Below, piece after piece: positions 1 through 7,738 of a stretch of DNA of 64,000 nt (its first letter is position 1; every line of letters starts with the position of its first letter). The DNA is from Candidatus Promineofilum glycogenicum (GTDB lineage Bacteria > Chloroflexota > Anaerolineae > Promineifilales > Promineifilaceae). Made by a program: the position numbers and the translations under genes. The DNA lies in assembly GCA_016707605.1 (NCBI GenBank), contig JADJHJ010000001.1, positions 992,001 through 1,056,000 of the forward strand, in the 5' to 3' direction. A model generated the notes under the pieces. The model saw only the letters and a program-made list of their open reading frames with translations, searched no databases and was not told where the DNA came from.

Positions 1-792
1 GTCCTTCATACCGTCGCGGATGACCTGCGCGTCGGCCGCCTGGGGCGCTAACTGAAGATAGACGTCCAGGTAGTGGGCGGCCTGGGGCAGCCGGCGCTGT
101 TGATAGTAGACCAGGCCCAGATCGCGCACGTGCTCGGCCACATTGGGCTGCGTCTGGCGCAACAGGCGGATGACGGCCGCGGCCCGACTCCACGCCCCAG
201 ACTGGACGTAGCTGGTGCGCAGATTGTGGAGCATTCGGGCCAGCGTTTCGCGCGGCGGCAGCGGCGCGAACCAGCCCGCCTCCAGCGGCCCTTCGTAGCC
301 GATGGCCAACCGGATCAACTCGGCGCAGTCCGTCAGGTCGAGGCGACGGCCGCCGTGAAACGGATCGAGCCACACCGCCGCCGCCGGGCTGTGGATGCCG
401 ACGATGTAGTGCCCCGGCAGGCCGATGCCGTAGGCGGGCAGGCCCAACCGGTGGGCGACGTCTACGTAGATGATCGACAGGGTAATGGGGATGCCCAGTC
501 GCCGGTCGAGCACCTCGTTCAAGAAGCTGTTGCGCGGGTCGCCGTAGGCCGCGGCGTTGCCGCGAAAGCCGCTTTCGACGAAGAGGAAACGCGCCAACTG
601 CTCGGCCTGGGCCACGACCGGCCGGTCGAAGTCGATGCGCTCGGCGGCCGACTCGGATAGATCGTGCAGGGCGGCCATGTAGCCGGCCACGTCCAGTTGT
701 GGATAGGCGATGGCCCGCGCCAGGTGCAGCGCCGCGCGGGGCACGTTCAACTCGGCCAGGCGCAACTCATCTTGGAATACCCATTCCGTCAT
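1..792 (-). CDS. SirB1/YchA-type transglutaminase-like protein (partial, 3' end outside window)
   Basis: The minus strand is open from about 801 to base 1 and continues off the left edge, so only about 264 codons are visible. The middle reads RLGIPITLSIIYVDVAHRLG followed by LPAYGIGLPGHYIVG and WLDPFHGGRR, the hallmark of the SirB1 N-terminal transglutaminase-like fold. The C-terminal part (residues about 200 onward: SGAWSRAAAVIRLL, RDLGLVYYQQ) is TPR-like, as in YchA/SirB1. Family members are usually regarded as non-proteolytic scaffold or regulatory proteins; the exact role is unknown. ATG occurs at 801 and 792. I prefer 792, because a TTGGCA-17-CATAAT promoter on this strand (-10 at 805-800) would start transcription almost at 792. 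Confidence 0.85.
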   Translation of the reverse strand, partial: MTEWVFQDELRLAELNVPRAALHLARAIAYPQLDVAGYMAALHDLSESAAERIDFDRPVVAQAEQLARFLFVESGFRGNAAAYGDPRNSFLNEVLDRRLGIPITLSIIYVDVAHRLGLPAYGIGLPGHYIVGIHSPAAAVWLDPFHGGRRLDLTDCAELIRLAIGYEGPLEAGWFAPLPPRETLARMLHNLRTSYVQSGAWSRAAAVIRLLRQTQPNVAEHVRDLGLVYYQQRRLPQAAHYLDVYLQLAPQAADAQVIRDGMKD

Positions 793-799
793 GGCGTCC

Positions 800-853
800 A
801 TTATGGGACATTCCCGGCCGTTTGCCAACGTCGAATTGACTCCGTGCTATAAT
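800..853. promoter_or_regulatory. Divergent promoter pair for the SirB1-like gene and the DUF951 gene
   Basis: On the plus strand TGCTATAAT (-10 at 848-853) is an extended -10 ending 9 bases before the ATG at 863, predicting a nearly leaderless DUF951 mRNA. No -35 stands at normal distance (TTGCCA at 822-827 is 20 bases away). On the minus strand TTGGCA (828-823) and CATAAT (805-800) are 17 bases apart. Assigned by motif only. Confidence 0.5.
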
Positions 854-862
854 CGTTCGCCT

Positions 863-1063
863 ATGTACGTGGAAATCCACCTGGGCGACATTGTTCGCCT
901 GCGCAAGAAGCACCCCTGCGGCAGCGACGAATGGGAAGTCGTTCGCCTGGGGGCCGACATCGGCCTCGTCTGCCGCGGCTGCCGGCGGCGCATCCTGTTG
1001 CCACGTGGTGACTTCAATAAGCAACTGAAAGCCATCATTACTCCCGCCCCCCGACCCGACTAG
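863..1063 (+). CDS. DUF951 family small protein
   Basis: A 66-residue protein beginning MYVEIHLGDIVRLRKKHPCG with GSDEWEVVRLGADIGLVC and CRGCRRRILLPR, matching the compact DUF951 family (Firmicutes YyzM type) over its whole length. The family has no proven function; the KKHPCG and CRGC cysteines suggest metal binding, and the lysine/arginine content fits a nucleic-acid or ribosome partner, but that is inference. ATG 863 is chosen because family members begin exactly there and the -10 ends 9 bases upstream. The next gene starts directly after the stop codon, so the two are cotranscribed. Confidence 0.88.
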   Translation: MYVEIHLGDIVRLRKKHPCGSDEWEVVRLGADIGLVCRGCRRRILLPRGDFNKQLKAIITPAPRPD

Positions 1064-2479
1064 ATGATCGCCATTTTTGCCGCTCTGCACGTGGCCGCCG
1101 TCGTCGGGCTGGCTCTCTACGGCTGGCTTGGCTTCGTCACCCTCTGGCTCTATCTGCGCCATCGCCGCGCCACGCCCGCTTGCCCGCCTGCGCCGGTCGA
1201 TTGGCCGCGGGTGACGGTGCAACTGCCGGTCTATAATGAGCGCGAGGTCGTCACCCGGCTGCTGGACGCGGCCGCGGCCCTCGACTACCCGCGCGACCGG
1301 CTGCAAATCCAACTACTGGACGACTCCACCGACGACACGACTGGGCTGGCCGCCGCCTGGGTCGCCCGCCGGCGCGCCGCCGGGCTAGACGTGGCCTTGC
1401 TGCACCGCGACAACCGGCAAGGGTTCAAGGCCGGGGCGTTGGCCGCCGGGCTGGAACAGGCCGGCGGCGAGTTCGTGGCCATTTTCGATGCCGATTTTGT
1501 CCCCGCCCCTTCGTTCCTGCGCCGGACGATCCCGTTCTTGCTGGCCGATCCCCGCCTGGGGGCAGTTCAGGCGCGCTGGGGCCACCTCAACGCCGCCGAC
1601 TCGTCGCTGACCAGCGCGCAGGCCATCGCCCTGGACAAGCACTTCGCCGTGGAGCAGCTCGTGCGCCACCGCGCCGACTGCTTCCCCAAGTTCAACGGCT
1701 CGGCCGGCGTCTGGCGGCGGGCGTGCATCGCCGATGCCGGCGGCTGGCAGGCCGACACGCTGTGCGAAGACCTGTGCCTCAGCACGCGGGCGGTGCTGGC
1801 CGGCTGGCGCTTCCACTTCGCTAACGACGTCGTCGCCCCGGCCGAACTGCCGACGACAATCCTGGCCTACAAGAATCAGCAGGCGCGCTGGGCCATGGGC
1901 GCGACGCAATGCCTGACCAAGTACGCCGCCCCCATCTGGCGCGCGCCCAACCACTCGCTACTGGCCCGGCTCTACGCCTTGCTCTCCATGTCGGCCTATA
2001 GCACCCACCTGTTGCTGCTGCTGCTGTTGCTCGTCCAATTCCCGCTGTTGCTGAGCCACTACCGCTTTTCACCGTGGATGATCGCCTTCAGCGTCACCGG
2101 CCTGGGGCAGCCCATCCTGTTTGTCCTGGCCCAGCAGGTGCTGCACCGCGATTGGCGGCGGCGGGTGCGCCATCTGCCCGCCCTGCTGCTGCTGGCCGTG
2201 GGCACCGCGCCCAGCAATGGCTGGGCCGTCCTGCGGGCGCTGTTCGGCCGCCGCTCCCCCTTTCTGCGCACGCCCAAGGGCGCGCGCCACAGCTACCACC
2301 TGAACGCCGGGCGGATGGTGTGGGTTGAGGCGGCCCTGGCGCTCTACTCGGCGGCTGTTCTGCTGCTGGCCGTCACGACCGGCAACACCGGCGCGGTGTT
2401 CTTGCCGCTGCTGGGGCTGTTAGGTTTCGGCTACGTGGCCGCCCAGGCCTGGCGCGAGGGGCGCGCCGCGACCAGGTAA
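1064..2479 (+). CDS. Glycosyltransferase family 2, cellulose-synthase-like membrane enzyme
   Basis: A 471-residue processive GT2. An N-terminal membrane helix (residues 5-30) precedes the GT-A domain, with VTVQLPVYNE, the nucleotide-binding LLDDSTDDT aspartates, the DAD of AIFDADF, the EDLCLSTRA catalytic block and QQARWAMGATQ, which is the QxxRW motif of cellulose and glucomannan synthases. Four or more membrane helices follow (about 295-385 and 410-465). It should build a beta-linked polysaccharide at the cytoplasmic membrane, perhaps a beta-mannan or glucan as in CslA/CESA relatives; the sugar cannot be told from sequence. It abuts the DUF951 stop codon with no gap and has no PilZ domain. 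Confidence 0.88.
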   Translation: MIAIFAALHVAAVVGLALYGWLGFVTLWLYLRHRRATPACPPAPVDWPRVTVQLPVYNEREVVTRLLDAAAALDYPRDRLQIQLLDDSTDDTTGLAAAWVARRRAAGLDVALLHRDNRQGFKAGALAAGLEQAGGEFVAIFDADFVPAPSFLRRTIPFLLADPRLGAVQARWGHLNAADSSLTSAQAIALDKHFAVEQLVRHRADCFPKFNGSAGVWRRACIADAGGWQADTLCEDLCLSTRAVLAGWRFHFANDVVAPAELPTTILAYKNQQARWAMGATQCLTKYAAPIWRAPNHSLLARLYALLSMSAYSTHLLLLLLLLVQFPLLLSHYRFSPWMIAFSVTGLGQPILFVLAQQVLHRDWRRRVRHLPALLLLAVGTAPSNGWAVLRALFGRRSPFLRTPKGARHSYHLNAGRMVWVEAALALYSAAVLLLAVTTGNTGAVFLPLLGLLGFGYVAAQAWREGRAATR

Positions 2480-2551
2480 GCCAGTTCATTACCATTTATT
2501 CGCGACAACTTCATATTTCTAACATCGAGCATAAGATTTTCAATCTACGTA

Positions 2552-2608
2552 TTGACATTCCTCATACGCGGATGTATTATGCTGACATCTGATAGCATTT
2601 TTGCTATC
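2552..2608 (+). promoter_or_regulatory. Strong promoter plus 7-bp stem palindrome upstream of the DUF2089 gene
   Basis: TTGACA (2552-2557) and TATTAT (2575-2580) are 17 bases apart, the best consensus promoter in this part of the window. Immediately downstream, GATAGCA-TTTT-TGCTATC (2591-2608) is a perfect 7-bp inverted repeat at about +4 to +21. It could be an operator for the downstream DNA-binding-type DUF2089 protein or a 5' mRNA hairpin. The whole 2480-2641 gap is AT-rich compared with its surroundings. Confidence 0.65.
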
Positions 2609-2641
2609 GGAGTCAATAATCTTAATGTCGCGCGAAACGAA

Positions 2642-3031
2642 ATGAACCCTGTCATTGGCCAATGTCCCATCTGTGGTAACCACCTGCACGTCACGCGGCT
2701 GCAATGCCGCAACTGTGACACCACTATCGACGGCCACTTCACTCTTGGCCGCCTCTACCAACTCAGCCCCGAGCAACTGGAGTTCGTCGAGACCTTCCTG
2801 CGCTGCGAGGGCAAGATCAACCGTGTCGAACAGGAGATCGGACTGTCATACCCCGCCGTGCGCGCCCGTCTCAACGACGTCATTCGCGCCCTGGGGTATG
2901 AGGTCGGCGAAACCGCGCCGGCCGGCCGCGGCGCGTCCGAAGAGGTGCGCCGCGAAGTGTTGAGCGAACTGCGGGCGGGCAAACTGTCGGCCGAAGAGGC
3001 GCTGCAAATCCTGCGCGGCGACAGCGACTAG
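2642..3031 (+). CDS. DUF2089 family zinc-ribbon/helix-turn-helix protein with C-terminal LiaX/YvlB-like module
   Basis: A 129-residue protein. CPICG and CRNCD (residues about 8-26) form a zinc ribbon. Residues 36-85 (LSPEQLEFVETFLRCEGKIN, EIGLSYPAVRARLNDVI) resemble a sigma-like helix-turn-helix, the usual DUF2089 architecture, so a transcription regulator is likely. The C-terminus (ELRAGKLSAEEALQILRG) is the short helical module that recurs in the next genes. ATG 2642 is used because it lies just before the zinc ribbon; a start at 2552 would fall inside the promoter. It is probably the regulator of the cluster it heads. Confidence 0.82.
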   Translation: MNPVIGQCPICGNHLHVTRLQCRNCDTTIDGHFTLGRLYQLSPEQLEFVETFLRCEGKINRVEQEIGLSYPAVRARLNDVIRALGYEVGETAPAGRGASEEVRREVLSELRAGKLSAEEALQILRGDSD

Positions 3032-3094
3032 CGGCCCGCGGCTCATAGAGCGTTCGGGTGGGTCAGTGGCCCGCCCCCAAGGAGACCAGTCAAG

Positions 3095-3601
3095 ATGAAC
3101 ACAGCCGAACGAGCGGAGATTCTGGACAGATTGGCCACGGGGCAGATTAGCGCCGCCGAGGCCCTGCGTCTGCTGGAAGGACAGGCCCAGCCGCAGCCGG
3201 TCGAAACGCTCAAAGCAGAGGCGCGGGCGGCGGCCGATGAGATTCCCATTGAGGAGCTAAAGGCCGAACAGCCTAAAGTCGAAGTACTCAAAGTGGACCT
3301 GGCCGAAGAATCGGCCGGCTACAAAAAGGCGACCAACGGCGACGTAGCCGTCGCTGATGGCAAGCCGCGCTGGCTCAAGATTCGCGTCCGCGACCGGGCC
3401 AGCGGCAACAACAAGGTCAGCGTCACTCTGCCCATCGGCCTGGTTAGCTTCGGTCTGGGCATCGCCCGGCACTTCGGCGCTGACATGGGCGGTATGGGCA
3501 CTGACGAGCTGTTGTCCGTGTTGAAGACGGAGCAGCGCGGCACGCTGGTCGAGGTCATGGACGAAGAGGACGACGAACAGGTTTTGATCTATGTGGAGTA
3601 A
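3095..3601 (+). CDS. Small protein with N-terminal LiaX/YvlB-like (SHOCT-like) module, paralogue of the gene at 5969
   Basis: A 168-residue soluble protein. The N-terminal 25 residues (ILDRLATGQISAAEALRLLE) are the short helical module found in YvlB/LiaX envelope-stress proteins. An acidic, low-complexity linker follows, then a conserved C-terminal domain (RWLKIRVRDRASGNNKVSV, LPIGLVSFGLGI, ending VLIYVE). That domain is about half identical to the C-terminal part of the protein at 5969, so the two are paralogues. AGGAG lies 7-11 bases before the ATG. No membrane segment or catalytic motif is visible. The partner is probably another module carrier in the cluster; the molecular role is not known. 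Confidence 0.75.
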   Translation: MNTAERAEILDRLATGQISAAEALRLLEGQAQPQPVETLKAEARAAADEIPIEELKAEQPKVEVLKVDLAEESAGYKKATNGDVAVADGKPRWLKIRVRDRASGNNKVSVTLPIGLVSFGLGIARHFGADMGGMGTDELLSVLKTEQRGTLVEVMDEEDDEQVLIYVE

Positions 3602-3611
3602 GGCAGACGAC

Positions 3612-4859
3612 ATGAACAAAGAGCGAATTGAGACAGGCAAAGCGCCGCAACTCCTCATCGGCGCGTGCGACGGCGACCTGATCATCCGCGGCGGTAGCGA
3701 GCCGACGCTCCACGTGCGCGGCGAGTATACGACCGAGGAGACGGCCGAGGGGTATCGCCTGAGCGGCCGGGGCGATCTACGAATCATCGTCCCCGCCGCG
3801 GCCGGCGTGCGCGTGGATGAGGTCAGCGGCAATCTGATCGTCAAAGGCCTGGCCGGTGCGTGCGAGATCGGCCGCGTCTACGGCGACGCCATCCTGACCG
3901 AAGCCGGCCCGGCGCGCCTCGAAGCCATCCACGGCGATTTGACAGCCCGCGCCACGCAGTCGCTGGCCGTGGGCGAGGTTCATGGCGATGCCGACGCGCG
4001 CCGGACGGGCGGCCTGGCGCTGCGCGCGGTCTATGGCGACTGCACCGCGCGCTCCGTTAGCGGCCCGGTGACAATCGAAGAGGTCTCCGGCAACATTGAC
4101 CTGCGCGGCATCGAGGGGGACGTGGCCATCGGCCGCGGCCACGGCGCGGCCAACGTGGCCTACGCCAAAGGGCAAGTCACCCTGGGCGGCGTGGATGGCG
4201 ACATCCGGCTGCGCGGCGCGCTGTCGCCGGGCAACCACGCCCTGGCCGCCCGCGGCGACATCGTTGTGCGCTGGCCGGCCAACGCGCCGCTCAATCTGGT
4301 GGCCGCCGGGCGCAGTATCGACAACCGCCTGCCGCTGGAAGATATCGTCGAGAAGGGCGGCCGGCTGACGGCCCGCCTGGGGGCGGGCGAAACCTATCTG
4401 ACGCTGTCGGCCGACGGCCGCGTCATCCTCAAGGAAGCCGACCCGGACGAGAAGTGGGAGTTCGGCCCGGAGGGCGAGGAGTTCGAGTTCGAGGCCGTCG
4501 TCGGCGGGCTGGGGCTGGAGAACATCGCCGCCCGAATCGAGGCCGAGGTCAACAGCCACCTGGCGCGCGTCGCCCAGGACTTCGAGACGCGCTTTGGCCC
4601 GGAGTTCGGCCAGCGCATGGCCGAGAAGGCCGCGCGCCAGGCGGAGCGGGCCGCCGAACGGGCCGAGCGCGCCGGCGAACGCGCCCGCCGCAAGGGAGAG
4701 TGGCGCGGCCGTACCCCCGTGGCCGATGCGCCGCCCCCTGCGGCCGCGGCGCGGCGCACTGCCTCGCCCGAAGAGCAGATGAAGATCCTCAAAATGGTCG
4801 AGACGGGGGCCATTACCCCCGAAGATGCCGGCATGTTGCTGGAGGCCCTGGAGGGTTAA
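3612..4859 (+). CDS. DUF4097-like adhesin (right-handed beta-repeat) with C-terminal LiaX/YvlB-like module
   Basis: A 415-residue protein. Residues 1-270 are short beta-strand repeats rich in VSGN, VYGD, VHGD and VDGD turns, the signature of DUF4097/putative adhesin beta-helix proteins such as B. subtilis YvlB and enterococcal LiaX. A charged Arg/Glu helical segment (about 305-365, KAARQAERAAERAERA) is followed by a C-terminal copy of the module (ILKMVETGAITPEDAGMLLE). There is no signal peptide, so it may act inside the cell or at the inner membrane face. ATG 3612 is preferred to 3591 because GGAG and AAGG lie upstream and 3591 overlaps the previous gene. Confidence 0.8.
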   Translation: MNKERIETGKAPQLLIGACDGDLIIRGGSEPTLHVRGEYTTEETAEGYRLSGRGDLRIIVPAAAGVRVDEVSGNLIVKGLAGACEIGRVYGDAILTEAGPARLEAIHGDLTARATQSLAVGEVHGDADARRTGGLALRAVYGDCTARSVSGPVTIEEVSGNIDLRGIEGDVAIGRGHGAANVAYAKGQVTLGGVDGDIRLRGALSPGNHALAARGDIVVRWPANAPLNLVAAGRSIDNRLPLEDIVEKGGRLTARLGAGETYLTLSADGRVILKEADPDEKWEFGPEGEEFEFEAVVGGLGLENIAARIEAEVNSHLARVAQDFETRFGPEFGQRMAEKAARQAERAAERAERAGERARRKGEWRGRTPVADAPPPAAAARRTASPEEQMKILKMVETGAITPEDAGMLLEALEG

Positions 4860-4868
4860 GCCGTGACG

Positions 4869-4898
4869 TTGGCTCTCGTCTCGCAGCCGCATTACAAT
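4869..4898 (+). promoter_or_regulatory. Promoter for the GNAT gene
   Basis: TTGGCT (4869-4874) and TACAAT (4893-4898) with an 18-base spacer lie just after the adhesin stop and 67 bases before the ATG at 4965, suggesting that the acetyltransferase can also be transcribed separately from the upstream cluster. Confidence 0.5.
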
Positions 4899-4964
4899 AG
4901 GGTAGCAACCGGCTTTCCAGTGGGAAGCGCGGTTCCCTGGCTGCTGAGACGAGAGCACACACGA

Positions 4965-5948
4965 ATGGCTATAACAGTCGCCGACACGCGGGCAAGGGAT
5001 GGGCTGCGGCCCATCGACATGTCCCGCGACGTGCCCCAGATTATCGAACTGCTCAAGCTGGTGTTCGGCGAAGCGCTGGAACTCGACGACCAGCAGTTGC
5101 TGGGCGATGACGTCGGCGCGCAGCTCAGCAGCCTGTTCTACCGCCTGAACCCGGCCACCTCGCGCCTGGCCAACGGCTTCGTCTGGCTGGCCGAGGGGCG
5201 CATCGTGGGCAACGTCACGCTGTTGCCGACAAAGGCCTGGGATCGCTTCCTGGTGGCCAACGTCGCCGTCCATCCCAACTACCGCCGGCAGGGGATTGCC
5301 CGAGCCATGATGCACGCGGTCACGTCGGCGGTCAAGACGCGTGGCGGCCGGGCCATCCTGCTGCAAGTGGTCAAGGATAACCACTCGGCCATCGACCTCT
5401 ACCGCTCGCTGGGCTACGTTGGCCTGGGCCACATGTCCAGTTGGTACTGCTCGACCTCGCGCCTGCGCCGGCTCGATTCGCCCGGCGGCGACCTGGCGAT
5501 CGACATTCGCCCTCTGCCCGCCCGCCGTTGGCGCGAGGCCTACACCCTGGATACGGCCTGCGTGCCGCCCGACCTCAACTGGCCCGAACCACTGCGCCCC
5601 GACGCCTACCGCCAGACGCTGTGGCAGCGCCTGGGCGACTTCATGAACAGCCGGCTGTTCGAGACCTGGGCCGTGGCCGACAGCCGCGATCACCTGGTCG
5701 GGCTGACGACCATCACCGGCCAGTGGGGACGGCCGCACCTGGTGACGTTGCGCGTCCATCCCAACCACGCCGGGCGGCTGGAGCGGCCGTTGCTGGCCAA
5801 AGTTGTGCGCCGGCTGCAAAACCTGCCGCGCCGCAACGTGCGCATTGACCATCCCGACGACGACACCGTCGCCAATACGCTGCTGGCCGAAGCCAACTTT
5901 GCCGTCCAGCGCACACTGACCCACATGCGCCTCGACTTATCGCGCTAG
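4965..5948 (+). CDS. GNAT family N-acetyltransferase (tandem GNAT fold)
   Basis: A 327-residue protein. The first GNAT domain (residues 10-165) shows VANVAVHPNYRRQGIARAMM, which is the acetyl-CoA-binding R/Q-x-x-G-x-A/G loop, then NHSAIDLYRSLGYV. The second half (about 175-327) repeats a degenerate GNAT fold (HLVGLTTITGQWG, VTLRVHPNHAG, LLAEANFAVQRTLTHM) without a clear acetyl-CoA loop. The substrate is unknown; double-GNAT proteins of this kind acetylate amines or peptides. It sits between the adhesin gene and the small paralogue at 5969. The ATG at 4965 is chosen because translation from 4863 would cross the promoter. Confidence 0.85.
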   Translation: MAITVADTRARDGLRPIDMSRDVPQIIELLKLVFGEALELDDQQLLGDDVGAQLSSLFYRLNPATSRLANGFVWLAEGRIVGNVTLLPTKAWDRFLVANVAVHPNYRRQGIARAMMHAVTSAVKTRGGRAILLQVVKDNHSAIDLYRSLGYVGLGHMSSWYCSTSRLRRLDSPGGDLAIDIRPLPARRWREAYTLDTACVPPDLNWPEPLRPDAYRQTLWQRLGDFMNSRLFETWAVADSRDHLVGLTTITGQWGRPHLVTLRVHPNHAGRLERPLLAKVVRRLQNLPRRNVRIDHPDDDTVANTLLAEANFAVQRTLTHMRLDLSR

Positions 5949-5968
5949 TGGGCAAGGGGAGAGACACT

Positions 5969-6352
5969 ATGGCTACCACCGAGGAACGCCTGCAAATTCT
6001 GAAGATGATCGAAGAGGGCAAGATCAGCGCCGCCGAGGGCGCCGAACTGCTGCGCGCCCTGGACACCAAGGGCGAACGTGGCCCGACCCTGGAGCCGATG
6101 AAGGGCACCAGCAACCCACGCTGGTTCCGCGTCCGCGTCACCGACGTGCAGACCGGGCGCAACAAGGTCAACGTCAACATCCCCATGGGGCTGGTCAACG
6201 TGGGCATCAAGATGGGCGCGCGCTTTGCGCCGCAGATCGAGGGCAAAGAGCTGAACACCATCATGGAGGCCGTGCGCAGCGGCCAACTAGGCAAAGTGAT
6301 CGACATCGTTGATACCGATGATGGCGAGCGGGTCGAGATCTTCGTCGAATAG
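5969..6352 (+). CDS. Small protein with N-terminal LiaX/YvlB-like module, paralogue of the gene at 3095
   Basis: A 127-residue protein with the module at residues 7-32 (ILKMIEEGKISAAEGAELLR) and a C-terminal domain (NPRWFRVRVTDVQTGRNKVN, IPMGLVNVGIKMGARF, ending RVEIFVE) that parallels the 3095 product almost position by position but lacks its acidic linker. GGGAGA lies 7 bases before ATG 5969. No known catalytic residues are visible. The repeat of the same design at both ends of the cluster suggests duplication and perhaps hetero-oligomers with the adhesin and DUF2089 proteins; that is inference. Confidence 0.78.
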   Translation: MATTEERLQILKMIEEGKISAAEGAELLRALDTKGERGPTLEPMKGTSNPRWFRVRVTDVQTGRNKVNVNIPMGLVNVGIKMGARFAPQIEGKELNTIMEAVRSGQLGKVIDIVDTDDGERVEIFVE

Positions 6353-6357
6353 CCCAG

Positions 6358-6416
6358 GTGTCAACCGGTGCGCTGTTGACGCGCCGGTTGACACGCGCTC
6401 TCGCCTATGCTAGACT
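6358..6416 (+). promoter_or_regulatory. Consensus promoter whose -35 lies in a perfect inverted repeat
   Basis: TTGACA (6388-6393), a 17-base spacer and TAGACT (6411-6416) preceded by TGC form an extended -10 promoter. GTGTCAACCGG (6358-6368) and CCGGTTGACAC (6384-6394) are an exact 11-bp inverted repeat that contains the -35. The arms extend to 15 bp with one mismatch around the loop CTGTTGA. There is no T-run, so a repressor operator is a better reading than a terminator. CTGTTGACGCGCCG at 6373-6386 recurs at 6588-6601. Confidence 0.7.
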
Positions 6417-6458
6417 GTTTCTGGCCCAAGGGCTAAATCACTCGCGGAGGTGCATACG

Positions 6459-6530
6459 ATGCAAGCCAACCTAAATGTCATTGATCAACCGGTTGCTCGG
6501 CGCGTCAGCACGTCCGCGTCCCCCCGCTAG
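6459..6530 (+). CDS. Putative 23-residue leader peptide ORF
   Basis: A short frame, ATG at 6459 and TAG at 6528, begins MQANLNVIDQPVARRVS. It has a very good ribosome-binding site (GGAGGTG, 6 bases of spacing) and starts about 35 bases after the expected transcription start. It lies in the 345-bp gap before the RIO-type kinase. The peptide has two adjacent arginines but no run of a single amino acid typical of classical attenuators. Between it and the kinase are further stems (6601-6629 and 6635-6659), so a translation-coupled or attenuation control of the kinase is conceivable. Existence as a translated peptide rests on the ribosome-binding site only. Confidence 0.45.
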   Translation: MQANLNVIDQPVARRVSTSASPR

Positions 6531-6697
6531 TTCCTCCGATTTCGATCGTCAATCGAACACAGCGGTCGCGGACGGCACATTGCCGTTCTGTTGACGCGCC
6601 GCCGGGCAGGCTGTAATGCCGGCCCGCTGCTGCTATGCCTGGGCTTATGGCCAGGGCATCGACTGTTTTGCTGTGAAGATTGACTCGAAATCACAAG

Positions 6698-7657
6698 ATG
6701 GATAAGTACGACGCTTACGAAAAGTATCAGGAGTTCGACGAACAGTACCCCAGGCAACCCGGCGCTAATCGCTATGCGAAGCCGAAGCCCGGCAAGAAGA
6801 AGCCCAAGCCGGCCGAACTCCAGGCCCAACTGAGCGACTTCGACGACAACATCGCCGCCTGGGTGCCCAGCTACGCCGCCGCCCTCGACCCGCGCCACTA
6901 CGAACGCCAATGGCTCATCGAGTCCATTGGCCCGTTCTACCGCGATAACGTCGTCACCGACGTCACCCGGCGCGTGAAGGGCGGCAAGGAGGCTAACGTC
7001 TACTGCTGCACGGCCCACCCGGCCACCGGCCTGGAGTTGATCGCCGCCAAGCTCTACCGGCCGCGCATCCTGCGCACGCTGAAGAACGATGCCGTGTACA
7101 AGGCCGGCCGCCAGTTGCGCGGCGAAGACGGCAAGCTGATGAAGGGCCGCCGCGAGAAGTTGGCCCTGCTCCAGAAGACCACCTTCGGCAAGCAACTGGA
7201 CACGACGTGGTGGATCGGCAACGAGTTCAGCACGCAGCAGGCGCTCTTCGAGGCCGGCGCGGCCGTCCCCCGCCCCATCGGCCACAACGGCAACACCATC
7301 CTGATGGAGTACATCGGCGATGAGAACATGGCTGCCCCGGCGCTGATCGATAGCGCGCCGGAGCGCGGCGAGGCGGCCGATCTCTTCGACGAGATCCTCC
7401 ACAACGTGCGGCTGATGCTACGGCTACATCGCATTCACGGCGACCTGTCGCCCTACAACATCCTGCATTGGAACGGCAGCGCGGTCATCATCGACTTCCC
7501 GCAGATGGTTGACGCGCGGACGAACCCCCACGCCTACGACCTGCTGCGGCGCGACCTGGCCCGCGTCTGCGCCTACTTTGCCCGCTTCGGCGTCCGCGCC
7601 GACGCGGAGGAGATTGCCCGCGACATGTGGCTGCCCTACATGGGCGCGCTGCCCTAG
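6698..7657 (+). CDS. RIO1-type serine protein kinase
   Basis: A 319-residue protein with a charged Lys/Pro-rich N-terminus (residues 1-45) and a RIO kinase domain. The visible motifs are the flexible P-loop VKGGKEANVYCC, the ATP-binding lysine in IAAKLYRPRIL, the hinge ILMEYIGDE, the catalytic HGDLSPYNIL and the metal-binding aspartate in VIIDFPQMVD. RIO1 kinases act in ribosome maturation in eukaryotes and archaea; bacterial members are of unknown target. ATG 6698 is used; a TTG at 6680 would add six residues. Long leader, inverted repeat and small ORF upstream suggest regulated expression. Confidence 0.88.
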   Translation: MDKYDAYEKYQEFDEQYPRQPGANRYAKPKPGKKKPKPAELQAQLSDFDDNIAAWVPSYAAALDPRHYERQWLIESIGPFYRDNVVTDVTRRVKGGKEANVYCCTAHPATGLELIAAKLYRPRILRTLKNDAVYKAGRQLRGEDGKLMKGRREKLALLQKTTFGKQLDTTWWIGNEFSTQQALFEAGAAVPRPIGHNGNTILMEYIGDENMAAPALIDSAPERGEAADLFDEILHNVRLMLRLHRIHGDLSPYNILHWNGSAVIIDFPQMVDARTNPHAYDLLRRDLARVCAYFARFGVRADAEEIARDMWLPYMGALP

Positions 7658-7738
7658 ACGTGGCCGCCAAGTCGAGGATAATGGCGCTGCCGGCCGCCGT
7701 CGGCCGGCAGCCCATTCTATCGTTCAAAGGAGTGACGA

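Noticed and set aside
73..660. Open frame of 195 codons on the plus strand at the left edge
   Set aside because: It lies antisense to the SirB1-like gene, which has clear family motifs; the plus-strand protein has none and is of the Arg/Gln/Gly-rich type that GC-rich antisense frames give.
3777..5924. 715-codon minus-strand frame across the adhesin and GNAT genes
   Set aside because: It is antisense to two genes with recognisable domains and has the composition of GC-rich shadow frames.
6358..6394. Rho-independent terminator after the 5969 gene
   Set aside because: The inverted repeat has no T-run and contains the -35 of a good promoter, so an operator fits better.
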